Of a stretch of 64,000 nt of DNA, positions 42,476-51,332 are shown piece by piece. Origin of the DNA: Pseudomonadota bacterium (GTDB taxonomy: Bacteria > Myxococcota_A > UBA796 > SXON01). The notes below the pieces were generated by a model, which did not search any database, was not told where the DNA came from, and saw only the letters and a list, made by a program, of their open reading frames with translations. The translations under genes were made by a program, and so were the position numbers. The stretch lies in contig JAUXQH010000175.1 of assembly GCA_030685065.1 (NCBI GenBank), positions 62,001-126,000 on the forward strand, written 5' to 3'. How positions within the stretch are numbered: the stretch's first letter is position 1; every line of letters starts with the position of its first letter.

Positions 42476-42550
42476 TGGAGGCGACGGCCGGATTCGAACC
42501 GGCGTATAATGGTTTTGCAAACCATTGCCTGACCACTTGGCTACGTCGCC
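42476..42550 (-). tRNA. tRNA-Cys (anticodon GCA)
   Basis: 75 bases on the minus strand with a complete cloverleaf: acceptor GGCGACG/CGTCGCC, D stem GCC/GGC, anticodon stem ATGGT/ACCAT with loop TTGCAAA (anticodon GCA), variable loop TATAC, T stem GCCGG/CCGGC with TTCGAAT. The discriminator base is U, the cysteine identity element, and the 3' CCA is encoded. Confidence 0.97.
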
Positions 42551-42561
42551 GCTGGGCATGG

Positions 42562-42590
42562 CTACTATTGGCCTCATCGATAATGGTCAA
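42562..42590 (-). promoter_or_regulatory. Probable sigma-70 promoter of tRNA-Cys
   Basis: On the minus strand TTGACC (42585-42590) is separated by exactly 17 bases from TAGTAG (42562-42567), placing transcription start about 6 bases before the mature tRNA. The -35 matches five of six consensus bases; the -10 is weak. Confidence 0.5.
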
Positions 42591-42600
42591 GGGCGGAAGG

Positions 42601-44838
42601 TCAAGGCCCTCCCCCGACCCACACACGAACCGCGGCGCTCCGCACCCCGTCGACCGTGACCGTCACGCGGTGATCACCTGGTTCGGGTACCCATCTCGCC
42701 GAAAACGGGGAAGGTGCGGTCGCGATGGTCTCCCCGTCGACCTCCCAGATCGCCAGCGCACCCGGGGGCGCTTCGGCCACCAGCGGGATGGCCTGATCGG
42801 CCGCGGGCCGCGCGGGGTCGAGCCAGTAGATGGCGCCGTCGGCGGGCCCTGCCACGGCGACCGGGCCCGCGCCCGGACGGACGCCCACGCCGACGCGGCT
42901 TGCCCACGCGGAGAGGGACGACGGGACGAGGAGGCCCTCCGGATCGTGCCAGTCGCAGGGTTCGAGCTGGGTCGATGCCGGGAGCCACTCGTCCCGGGTG
43001 TCCGGGCAGGATGGCCCGCGCCCGCGCCCGGAGAGTGGGCAGATGGCCCTCTGCTCGAGCGTCGGGGGAGGCTCGAACGACTCGACCGGTCGGCCCGCCA
43101 TCGCGGCCGCCATCACTCGCTCCAGGATGGGGCCCGCCCCGGTGATCCCGCTGACGTCGATCATCGGGCTCCCGTCGAAGTTTCCGACCCAGACCGCCAC
43201 CGTGATCGCGGGGGTGACGCCGATCGCCCAGTTGTCGCGCCATCCCGTGCTCGTGCCGGTCTTGGCGGCCATCGGGAAGGCGGGCTCGAGCGCGGACTCG
43301 CGGCCGAACGCGGGGGCGCGCGCGTCGGCGTCGTCCAGCGCGTCCGCCACGAGGAAGGCGGACGCGGGCGTGAGGACCTGGATGGGTTCGGTGCGCGGCG
43401 CGTCGAGCGTGTAGCGCAGCGGGCGCCAACGGCCTCTCGACGCGAGCGTGGCGTAGGCGGCGGCGAGCTCGTCCAACCGCACCTCGCCGCCGCCGAGGGC
43501 GAGCGAGAGGCCGTAGTGGGCGGGGCGCTCGGGAAGCGTGGTGAGGCCGAGGCGGAGAAGCCGGTGGTGGAGGTCGGCGACGCCGACGCGCTCGGCGAGC
43601 CGAACCGCGGGCACGTTCAAGCTGCGCGCCAGCGCCGCGCGTAGCGTCACGGGGCCCGCGCTGCCGTGATCGTAGTTCTCCGGGTGCCAGGCTCCGTGGG
43701 TGGTGGACCAGGTGCCCGGTGTGTCCGCCACGACCTCCGCGAGGGTTGCGCCCTCCTCGAGCGCGAGCGCGTACAGGAAGGGCTTGAGCGCGCTCCCCGG
43801 GCTGCGGGGCGCCCGTGCGCCGTCCACCTGCCCATCCGCGGCGCGCCAGCTTCCGGAGCCCACGTACGCGAGCACCTCCCGCGTGGGGTTGTGCACGACC
43901 AGCACGGCGGCGTGGTGCGCGCGCTTGGCCGCCAGCCCGGCGAGCACGTCACGCACGGCGTCCTCGGCGTGATGTTGGAGGGTGAGGTCGAGCGTGGTGC
44001 GGATGCGCGGCACCGCCTGGTACACCCGCCGGACGAGGTGGGGCGCTTCGCCCACGGCTGGCGGGGAGGTCAGCGTGAGGGGCTCGGCGAGCGCTTCCGC
44101 GATGCGGGCGTCCGCGGCGAGGCCGCGGCCCGCGGTCCCGTGGGTCGCGGTGCCGTGGGTCGCGGTGCCGAGGGTCGCGATGCGGCGGAGCACGCTGTCG
44201 CGCGCGGCCCTCACGCGGAGGGGGAAGCGGAGCGGGTCGAGATCCGCGGGCCGACGGGGGATGGCCGCGAGGGTCGCCGCCTGGGCGAGCGAGAGCGCGC
44301 TGGGCGGCCGGTCGAAATACAGGCGGGAGGCGGCATCGGCGCCGATCGCGGCGTTGCCGTAGTAGACGCGGGAGAGGTACTCGGCCAGGACCTGGTCCTT
44401 CGAGAGCCACGCCTCGAGCCGGAGGGCCAGGAGGGCCTCGCCCGCCTTGCCGGTGAAGCCGGGCCCGCGGGGGACCAGGTTCCGGGCCAGCTGCTGCGTG
44501 ATCGTGGAGCCGCCCTCGACCACGCGGCCGGCGCGGGCGTTGTTCCAGCCGGCGCGGGCGATCCCCAGCGGATCGATCCCGAGGTGCCACCGATAGCGGT
44601 GGTCCTCCGCCGCGAGCGTGGCCGCGACGAGGTCGGCGCCGAACTCCCCGAGCGTGAGCGGCTGGCCGGGCGCGCGCTCGGGGGCGGCCCGGTAGACGAG
44701 CCGCACCCCATGCCGATCGACCACCTCCGTACCGCTGACGGGCGCGAGGAGGTCGGCGGGAAGGGGGCGGAGGAGCCCGCCCAGGCAGGCGAGGACGCCC
44801 GCCAGCCCGCAGACCCGAAGGGCGCCGGATGGCCGCAC
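42601..44838 (-). CDS. pbpC: Penicillin-binding protein 1C
   Basis: 745 residues. Short N-terminal anchor; GT51 transglycosylase at about 60-215 with catalytic Glu78 in TLAAEDHRYRWHLG and GGSTITQQLARNL; transpeptidase with SALK (Ser349, Lys352), SLN and KTGTSTGWRDN; then a PBP1C-type C-terminal domain (VPSSLSAWASRVG, IYWLDPARP, WEVDGETI) of beta strands. It polymerises and cross-links peptidoglycan. GTG start two bases after the alpha-2-macroglobulin stop, the classic yfhM-pbpC arrangement. A THGTA repeat interrupts the linker at 224-236. Confidence 0.93.
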   Translation of the reverse strand: MRPSGALRVCGLAGVLACLGGLLRPLPADLLAPVSGTEVVDRHGVRLVYRAAPERAPGQPLTLGEFGADLVAATLAAEDHRYRWHLGIDPLGIARAGWNNARAGRVVEGGSTITQQLARNLVPRGPGFTGKAGEALLALRLEAWLSKDQVLAEYLSRVYYGNAAIGADAASRLYFDRPPSALSLAQAATLAAIPRRPADLDPLRFPLRVRAARDSVLRRIATLGTATHGTATHGTAGRGLAADARIAEALAEPLTLTSPPAVGEAPHLVRRVYQAVPRIRTTLDLTLQHHAEDAVRDVLAGLAAKRAHHAAVLVVHNPTREVLAYVGSGSWRAADGQVDGARAPRSPGSALKPFLYALALEEGATLAEVVADTPGTWSTTHGAWHPENYDHGSAGPVTLRAALARSLNVPAVRLAERVGVADLHHRLLRLGLTTLPERPAHYGLSLALGGGEVRLDELAAAYATLASRGRWRPLRYTLDAPRTEPIQVLTPASAFLVADALDDADARAPAFGRESALEPAFPMAAKTGTSTGWRDNWAIGVTPAITVAVWVGNFDGSPMIDVSGITGAGPILERVMAAAMAGRPVESFEPPPTLEQRAICPLSGRGRGPSCPDTRDEWLPASTQLEPCDWHDPEGLLVPSSLSAWASRVGVGVRPGAGPVAVAGPADGAIYWLDPARPAADQAIPLVAEAPPGALAIWEVDGETIATAPSPFSARWVPEPGDHRVTVTVDGVRSAAVRVWVGGGP
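44135..44179. repeat. Three 15-base repeats inside pbpC
   Basis: Three consecutive copies of a 15-base unit (gtgccgtgggtcgcg with one or two changes) add in-frame THGTA units between the transglycosylase and transpeptidase domains of PbpC. Confidence 0.75.
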
Positions 44839-44840
44839 GG

Positions 44841-47800
44841 CTACCGCGTGGCCACGGGGAAGCCGACCACGAACCGCCCGGACTCGGTGCGCCCGAAGGT
44901 GTCCGGCGTGTACATCTGCTCGATCGTGGCGGCCGGGTGGGCGTAGTCCCCCGGGGTGGTGGCGCGCGCGAGGTAGGTCTGCACGTGGATGCCGGCGGGC
45001 ATGTGGTCCGCGTAGATCGCGACCCGGTCGTCTCGCAGCTCCCGACGGTTGAAGACCCAGCTGGACGTCCACTCGTGGGTGTCCTCCGCGTAGATCCCCG
45101 TGTCGATGGGGTTCCACCCGCCGCCCGTGTCGGAGGCGCCCATCGCACGGACGCTGGTGGCGAACGCGGTGTCGATGGGCTCGAGGCCCGCGGGCAACCA
45201 GTCGACCAGCGCGACGTTGTAGCGGTCGACCGGGGTGACCGCGCGCAGGGTCACCCGCACGACCGCCCCCGGGCTGACCTGGGCGCCGCCGCCGGAGCCC
45301 TCCAGGACCTCGTACGTCCGGGTGAGCGTGAAGCCCTCGTCACGGGGAGGGAGGGAGGGGAGCGCGTAGGCCAGACGGCTCTCGTAGTAGAGCCGCCCAC
45401 CGGACGAGGCGAACGCGAGCTCTCCGGGCTTCAACTCCGTCATCGGCACGGAGGCCGTGGCCTGCCCGCCCTCGCCGAGGGGCTTGTCGATGAGCGACTT
45501 CCCGGCGAGGGTGACGCGCGCGGTCACGGCGCCGGTTTCGTAGCGCGCGGTGTAGTCGCGGAGCGCCTCGAGCGCGGCGGCCGTGGTGTAGGTATTCGCC
45601 CAGCGCCCCTCCTTCCGGGCGTCGACCAGGTGGTGCACGAGGCGGCCGAGCAACGGATGCGTCGGCGCCGCCTGCATCCACGCGCGGACGAGCGCGGAGG
45701 TGCCGAGATCGTCGCCATACCAGAGGGCGGACCACCGGTCGGTGTCCTTGTCGACGAGCGCGGCGCTGGTCGACTCGATCTTCAGCGCGGCCTCGAGCTC
45801 CTGGGTGAGGCCGCGGGTGCGCGCGTCCTGACCGGTCGTGCGGGCGAGGGTCTCGAGCAGCTCCGCCTTCCCGAACTGCGGGAGCCCGGCGCGGTCGTCC
45901 CAGAGCCGCGCGTTGAAGCCGGCGTCCCCCCGGCCGGAGCGCGCGAGGGCGAGGGCGGCGCGGGCCTGGGCGGCGCGGGTCATCTCGGGCGACCACCACC
46001 GCGGTACGTGCTTCCCGCCGAGAAATTCGCGGACGAAGCCCGCGAGGCTCTCCATCGACTTGTCGTCGACGGCGTGGCCCGCCGCCTTGGCCTCGGTGAG
46101 GATCTCCAGGGCGTAGGCGGAGGCGGGCCCAGTGGCGTCGTCCCCGGGCCAATAGCCGTAGCCCCCGCTGGCAGTGCGGAACGACTCCATCTTCGCGAGG
46201 CCGACACGCACGTACTCGTCGAGCTTCTCCGGAGGGGTCTCCATGCCTGTCTTGGGGCCGAGCGTGCGCGCAAGCAAGGCGACGCGGGTGCGGCTGCCGA
46301 CCTGCTCCAGGCACCCGTGCGGGTAGTCGAGCAGGTAGTCGACCGAGCTCCCCATTCCGACCAGCGCGGACCCGCTCACGTTCACCGTGAGGCCGCCGGC
46401 CTTGGGCACCGCGCCCTTCGGGACCGCCACGGTCTCCTTCGCGGTGTCGGTCGTGGAGCCGCTGGACGCCACGACCTCCTGGGGGAGGGGGCTGGAGACG
46501 GGCACGGAGATCTCGACGGCGTCCTTGTTGGCGCCCCCCGAGGCTTCGAAGCGCAGCTGGACGGCGGCACCGTCGAAGTCGGTGAGGGCGAACGGCACCT
46601 CGACCGCGCCGTCGGCTCCGACCGACACCGTGCGCGGCGCGCCCGCGAGCCTGGCCCCGGTGACCGTGGCGTTCACCACCACCTCGAGCGGCGCCGGCGT
46701 GTTGTTGTGGATCACGACGCCCGCGAACGCGCGGTCCCCCTGGCGGAAGAACCGGGGGAGCGCGGGGCGGGCGATGAGCGGGCGGTTCACCCGCACCTCG
46801 TGTTCGCCCGAGCCGAAGGCGGCCTTGCCGTCGTCGACCACGGCCATGATCCGGAACGTCGTGAGGTTGTCCGGAAGGACGAACGTGTGGTCGAGGACCC
46901 CGCTGCGGTTGGTGCGGAGGTCGGGCTTCCAGAGGGGAGTGGTCTCGAACTTACGACGCACGTCGACGTCCGACGTGCCGCCGCCGCCGCCCGCCTCCGC
47001 GCCCTTCGCGAGGTAGTGCGCCCGGTCGTAGACGGAGATGCGGTTGTCGGCGGTGAGCACCCCGAGCGGCTGGGCCTGGTAGAAGTCCTCGTGTTGGTCG
47101 GGCGTTTCGTAGGCGGTGAGCGAGAGGACGCCGTGATCGACCGCCCAGAGCGTCACGCGCGCGTTGGCGAGGGCCTGCCCGTCCCGCTGCGCCTCGAGGT
47201 GGATCCGCACGGTGTCCTGCGGCTGGTAGGCATCTCGGTCCGTCGTGAGCGCCACGGCGATGGTCTGGCCGGTGGTCTCGACCGTGATCGGCGCGACGCC
47301 GTACCAGATGCCGGGCTTGCCGGCGTCGGGCGTGTTCGCGGGCGGGGCGCCTTCCACCGCGAGCACGGTGACGTAGGCGTTGGGCATCATCGCCGCGGTG
47401 ATCGGGATCTCGATGGCCTCGGCCGTCGTCTTCAGCGTGATCACGCGGCGTGTCCAGATCCCCTGGCGCTCGACCGTGACCAGCGCCTGCATCCCCGGCT
47501 TCGGCGCCTTCACGAGCACCTTGGCGGTCTCTCCGGGGGCGTAGCTCCGCTTGTCGGCCACGAGCTCGAGGGTGCGGGTGTCGCTCCGCGCCCACGAGAC
47601 CTCGCCGCCGAGGACGTACACGCCGGTCTCCGCGACGGTGGTGCCGGGCTTGCCGCCGCCGGCTTCGGCGCGGATCACGTAGTAGCCGCCCTCCTTGGGG
47701 GTGAACGACCAGGACGAGGCCTGGGCTCCCGTGGTGATCGTGCCGGCGGCCACCGGCTCGTCCTTCGCGGTGTTCACCCAGCGCCAGGTGCCGTCCATCG

Positions 47801-50456
47801 CCTTCTCGCGGATCACGTCCCACGTGCGGCGCGCGGCGGAGAGCTTGACCGCGGCGCCGGCGCGGGCCTCGCCGGAGGGCGTGACCGTCGCGACCTGCAC
47901 GGTCACGGGCTCGTTGGACTTGCCGAGTCCGGCGGGCGTGCGGACGCCCACGTAGGCATCGGCCACGTGTACCTCGACCGTGGCGCGGTTCGAGAGCTGC
48001 TGCCGATCGGTGTCGGTGATCGTCGACTCGACCTGGTAGGACCAGGGACGCTTCACGGCGTCCGGAGCGAGGGGTTGCACGATCGCGAAGCGACCGTCCG
48101 CGTCGAGCGTGCCTTCGCCGCTCGAGACGCTCTCGTAGCCGGGACGATCGGACCAGTCCGAGTAGTCGGGGATCACGTCGAAGCTGAAGTCCTCCCAGCC
48201 TTCGGGCGCGAGCGTGAGGGGCTCCCGCCCGATGGACCACGCGACCTTGGCGCCCTTCATGGGCGTGCCGAACAGGTAGCGGGCCTCGGCCGTCGCCGCG
48301 ATCGACCCGCCCGCGAGGGCCTCGGCGGGCGCCTTCACATCGACGCGGAACGCGGGCGCCCGATACGCGCGCATCGCGATGTTCACCCAGGCGCGGTCCT
48401 CTCCGCGGCTCACGATGAGCGTGTGATCGCCGATCGCGCCGTCCGCCGGGAGCGCGAGATCGACGGCCCAGGCGCCGTGGTCGTCCGCGACGCCCTTGCC
48501 CTCGGCGAGCTGCTGGTTGTTGGGATCCTCGAGCTCCCAGGTGAGCTCGCGGCGGGCGGGGACCGCGAGGCCGGCCAGGGACTCCTCGCGCAGGGAGAGC
48601 TGGACGTGCGCGGTGTCGCCCGGGCGGTAGACGCCGCGGTCGGTGAACGACGAGAAGCGCACCGGCGCCTGCTCGGCGTCGAAGCTCGACGAGACGCCGT
48701 GGCTCCATCCGTCGAGCCCCTGGTCCCATTGGTGGTTGGTGATCGCGGTGTCGTCGCCGTGCTGGACCACGATCCAGAGCGGATCGCTCCAGGAGGACCA
48801 ATCGTCCGGGACGTGATCGCCGAGGGCGACCGCCAGCCCGTCCTCGTCGGTCTGCCCGGTCCACGTGATGCGACCGCCGCTCACGACGCGCACGGTCGCG
48901 TCGACGACGGGCGTTCCGTCCGAGAGGCGGGTGACCCAGGTGGTCACGCCGTCCGGCGCGAGCTTGAGCGTGGTGCCGAGATCGGTGACCTGAAGGAGCG
49001 CCACGGACGTGCTGGGCTCGTCGTTCCAGCCCCGCACCTCGGGCGCGGTGGAGTGCACGCGGACGAGGCCGTGCCCTCCCGCGGACAGGAAGGGCGCGAG
49101 GTCGACCGAGCCGACCTGGACCTTGTTCGAGGCGCCTGTCGGCGTGATCGCGATGGGCAGCCCGCCGGCCTGATCGCGCCAGCTCCGCCACTGCTCGCGG
49201 GAGAGGACCAGCGCGAGGGGATCGACGGCCTCGACCCGGACGTCGACCCGGCTCACGTTGCGGTAGCGGAGGGGAAGGGTGAGCGGGTTGGTGGCCGGGT
49301 AGACCTGGAAGCCCTCGGGCGCGTCCAGCATCGGGGGGAGGTCGCCGGTGGTGAACGACCAGCTGTGGCCCTTCGCGAGCTTCTGCCCGTGCGTGTCGAC
49401 GATCCCGGCGTCCACCGTGACGGTGTAGGTCGTGCGGGGGGCGAAGCGGGTCCAGTAGGTCCACGAGTCGCTCGTGTAGCTCTCGGCGGGCTTCCACCCG
49501 TCGGGCGGGGCGGGGGAGACGTGGACCTTCTCGTTGACCTCGGCGGCGTCGACCTCGGTCGTGAAGTCGATGCGGAGCCCCTCGACCGGGGAGACGCCCT
49601 GCCCCTCGGGCGCGGCGGCCTCGAGGTTGAGCGGCGGGTAGGTTCGGAACGCGATCGCTTGCTCCGCGAGCATCCCGAGCGGCCCGCCGGCCCCGCGAAG
49701 GCCCTCGTCGAGCGTGAGCGTGTAGCCCATGTCGGGCACGAGGAGCGCGCGGGCGAGCACGACGTCCGGCCGGTTCTGCTTCTCTTCCCCGCGGGCGAGG
49801 CGGAGCGGCACGTTGACGCCGGCGTCGGTGCGCAGGTGGATGCCGCTGGCGAGGGTGGCCGGATCGACCGGCTGGTTGAACCGGAGCACGATGGGATCGG
49901 CGGGATCCCACGCGCTCTCTCCCCCGGAGGGGCGGCTCCGCTCCAGCGCCGGGCGGAGGGTGGAGAAGGACCATTCCACCGTGGTCTCGAGGGCGGTACC
50001 GTCCGCGGCGGCCGTGCCAGCCGGCACCTTGCAGGTGTACGCGGTGCCGGTGGGGAACCGGTTGCCCTCGGGCACCAGGACCGCGGTGGACGTGCCGGCC
50101 CAGCGGAGCCGCCCCGCGATGTCCGGCGTGCATCGGATGGGCACCGCGCCGCTCGTGGCGTCGATCGCGTCGAGCGGGACCATCGGACGGTCGAACACGA
50201 CGGCGACCTGCGAGGGATCGACCTCTTCTCCCTGGGGCGCGACGCCGAGGATGCCGAGCCCGCTCCCGGTCGCGATCGGGGGCGGCTGGAGCTCGCCGGC
50301 GCGCAGGGGCGGCACGTCGGGCGCCGCGTCGACCGCGGCGACGGCGAGGGTCGTGCCGGGACTCTCGAGCACGGACGCGCGGAGCGACGAGAGCTCGTCC
50401 TTCGCGAAGTAGGAGCAGCCAGGGAGGATCCCGGAGAGGATCAAGGAGAGGAGCAT
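44841..50456 (-). CDS. yfhM: Bacterial alpha-2-macroglobulin lipoprotein
   Basis: 1871 residues. Lipoprotein signal MLLSLILSGILPGC (Cys14), N-terminal Ig-like and macroglobulin domains, bait region, an A2M domain with VRRKFETTPLWKPDLRTN and PDNLTTFRIMAVVDDGKAAF, and the thioester motif CLEQ (Cys1382-Gln1385) in YPHGCLEQVGSR, followed by the alpha-helical thioester domain (GGYGYWPGDD) and receptor-binding-like C-terminus. It traps attacking proteases in the periplasm; pairing with PbpC suggests defence and repair when the wall is breached. Somewhat longer than E. coli YfhM (~1650). ATG at 50454-50456. Confidence 0.94.
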   Translation of the reverse strand: MLLSLILSGILPGCSYFAKDELSSLRASVLESPGTTLAVAAVDAAPDVPPLRAGELQPPPIATGSGLGILGVAPQGEEVDPSQVAVVFDRPMVPLDAIDATSGAVPIRCTPDIAGRLRWAGTSTAVLVPEGNRFPTGTAYTCKVPAGTAAADGTALETTVEWSFSTLRPALERSRPSGGESAWDPADPIVLRFNQPVDPATLASGIHLRTDAGVNVPLRLARGEEKQNRPDVVLARALLVPDMGYTLTLDEGLRGAGGPLGMLAEQAIAFRTYPPLNLEAAAPEGQGVSPVEGLRIDFTTEVDAAEVNEKVHVSPAPPDGWKPAESYTSDSWTYWTRFAPRTTYTVTVDAGIVDTHGQKLAKGHSWSFTTGDLPPMLDAPEGFQVYPATNPLTLPLRYRNVSRVDVRVEAVDPLALVLSREQWRSWRDQAGGLPIAITPTGASNKVQVGSVDLAPFLSAGGHGLVRVHSTAPEVRGWNDEPSTSVALLQVTDLGTTLKLAPDGVTTWVTRLSDGTPVVDATVRVVSGGRITWTGQTDEDGLAVALGDHVPDDWSSWSDPLWIVVQHGDDTAITNHQWDQGLDGWSHGVSSSFDAEQAPVRFSSFTDRGVYRPGDTAHVQLSLREESLAGLAVPARRELTWELEDPNNQQLAEGKGVADDHGAWAVDLALPADGAIGDHTLIVSRGEDRAWVNIAMRAYRAPAFRVDVKAPAEALAGGSIAATAEARYLFGTPMKGAKVAWSIGREPLTLAPEGWEDFSFDVIPDYSDWSDRPGYESVSSGEGTLDADGRFAIVQPLAPDAVKRPWSYQVESTITDTDRQQLSNRATVEVHVADAYVGVRTPAGLGKSNEPVTVQVATVTPSGEARAGAAVKLSAARRTWDVIREKAMDGTWRWVNTAKDEPVAAGTITTGAQASSWSFTPKEGGYYVIRAEAGGGKPGTTVAETGVYVLGGEVSWARSDTRTLELVADKRSYAPGETAKVLVKAPKPGMQALVTVERQGIWTRRVITLKTTAEAIEIPITAAMMPNAYVTVLAVEGAPPANTPDAGKPGIWYGVAPITVETTGQTIAVALTTDRDAYQPQDTVRIHLEAQRDGQALANARVTLWAVDHGVLSLTAYETPDQHEDFYQAQPLGVLTADNRISVYDRAHYLAKGAEAGGGGGTSDVDVRRKFETTPLWKPDLRTNRSGVLDHTFVLPDNLTTFRIMAVVDDGKAAFGSGEHEVRVNRPLIARPALPRFFRQGDRAFAGVVIHNNTPAPLEVVVNATVTGARLAGAPRTVSVGADGAVEVPFALTDFDGAAVQLRFEASGGANKDAVEISVPVSSPLPQEVVASSGSTTDTAKETVAVPKGAVPKAGGLTVNVSGSALVGMGSSVDYLLDYPHGCLEQVGSRTRVALLARTLGPKTGMETPPEKLDEYVRVGLAKMESFRTASGGYGYWPGDDATGPASAYALEILTEAKAAGHAVDDKSMESLAGFVREFLGGKHVPRWWSPEMTRAAQARAALALARSGRGDAGFNARLWDDRAGLPQFGKAELLETLARTTGQDARTRGLTQELEAALKIESTSAALVDKDTDRWSALWYGDDLGTSALVRAWMQAAPTHPLLGRLVHHLVDARKEGRWANTYTTAAALEALRDYTARYETGAVTARVTLAGKSLIDKPLGEGGQATASVPMTELKPGELAFASSGGRLYYESRLAYALPSLPPRDEGFTLTRTYEVLEGSGGGAQVSPGAVVRVTLRAVTPVDRYNVALVDWLPAGLEPIDTAFATSVRAMGASDTGGGWNPIDTGIYAEDTHEWTSSWVFNRRELRDDRVAIYADHMPAGIHVQTYLARATTPGDYAHPAATIEQMYTPDTFGRTESGRFVVGFPVATR

Positions 50457-50587
50457 GTACCCGCCGTTCGCCCGGCACGTTGCACGGCGCGTGCCGCCCT
50501 CTATTCCACCGGCGAAGCGCGGGGCGGACAGAAACTGACCGCCTTCCTCGGCCGATGAAGCACAGAGACGAATCGCGGATTGGTGGA

Positions 50588-51325
50588 ATGGATGCCACCG
50601 ATGATAGCGATGCGGCCGAGATGCTCTCTGCCGTCATCATCGCTCGCGACGAAGCCGACCGGATCGAGGACGCCATCCGTTCGGTGGCCTTCGCGGACGA
50701 GTGCGTCGTGCTCGACTCGGGCAGCGTCGACGACACGGTGGCGCGTGCCCGGGCGCTCGGCGCGCGGGTGGTCGAGACCGACTGGCCAGGGCACGTGGCG
50801 CAGAAGAACCGCGCCCTCGCCGAGGCGCGCGGAGACTGGATCCTCGCCATCGACGCGGACGAACGCGTCACGGACGCGCTCCGCGCTTCGATCGTCGCCG
50901 CCCTGCTCGTGCCGGCGGCCGACGGGTTTCGCATGGCGCGTCGCAACCACTGGCTGGGGCACCGGCTCGCCCACGGGCTGTGGTATCCGGATCGGCGGGT
51001 GCGCCTCGCGCGGAGGGATCGCGCGCGGTGGGGGGGCGAGGATCCACACGACGTGCTGATCGTGGGGGGCGTGGTCGCCGATCTGACCGGGGATCTCGAC
51101 CACCATCCGTACCGCACGCTCGCGGAGCACCTCGCCACGATCGATCGCTACAGCACGATCGGGGCCCGACGCGGATCCTGGGTGGACATCCTGGTCCGCC
51201 CGCCCTGGCACTTCATCCACGGCTACCTGCTTCGCCGCGGGTTTCTCGACGGGCTCCCAGGGCTCGTCGTCGCCGCGCTCGGGGCGGTCTACACGCTGCT
51301 GAAGTGGTCGCGGGCACGGCTGTGA
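50588..51325 (+). CDS. Family 2 glycosyltransferase (WaaE/KdtX-like)
   Basis: About 245 residues. GT-A fold: LSAVIIARDEADRIEDAIRS, VLDSGSVDDTVARARALGAR, then WPGHVAQKNRALAEARGDWI and IDADERV with the DxD metal site, and a C-terminal GDLDHHPYRTLAEHLATIDR. This arrangement is that of LPS-core beta-glucosyltransferases (WaaE/KdtX). It probably adds a sugar to LPS core or another envelope glycan at the inner membrane; the C-terminal hydrophobic LPGLVVAALGAVYTLL would help membrane binding. Possible starts at 50555, 50588 and 50621; 50588 chosen with low certainty. Followed by a GT4 gene. Confidence 0.8.
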   Translation: MDATDDSDAAEMLSAVIIARDEADRIEDAIRSVAFADECVVLDSGSVDDTVARARALGARVVETDWPGHVAQKNRALAEARGDWILAIDADERVTDALRASIVAALLVPAADGFRMARRNHWLGHRLAHGLWYPDRRVRLARRDRARWGGEDPHDVLIVGGVVADLTGDLDHHPYRTLAEHLATIDRYSTIGARRGSWVDILVRPPWHFIHGYLLRRGFLDGLPGLVVAALGAVYTLLKWSRARL

Positions 51326-51332
51326 GCCCCTC

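Noticed and set aside
42436-42525. Upstream extension of the lipoprotein at 41968 through the tRNA gene
   Set aside because: The extension is the tRNA-Cys sequence itself translated; a lipoprotein signal starts cleanly after it.
44829-50558. A 1909-codon open frame on the plus strand opposite the alpha-2-macroglobulin gene
   Set aside because: Shadow of the real gene: Arg/Gly/Val/His-rich, no recognisable domain, while the minus strand has a lipobox and the CLEQ thioester.
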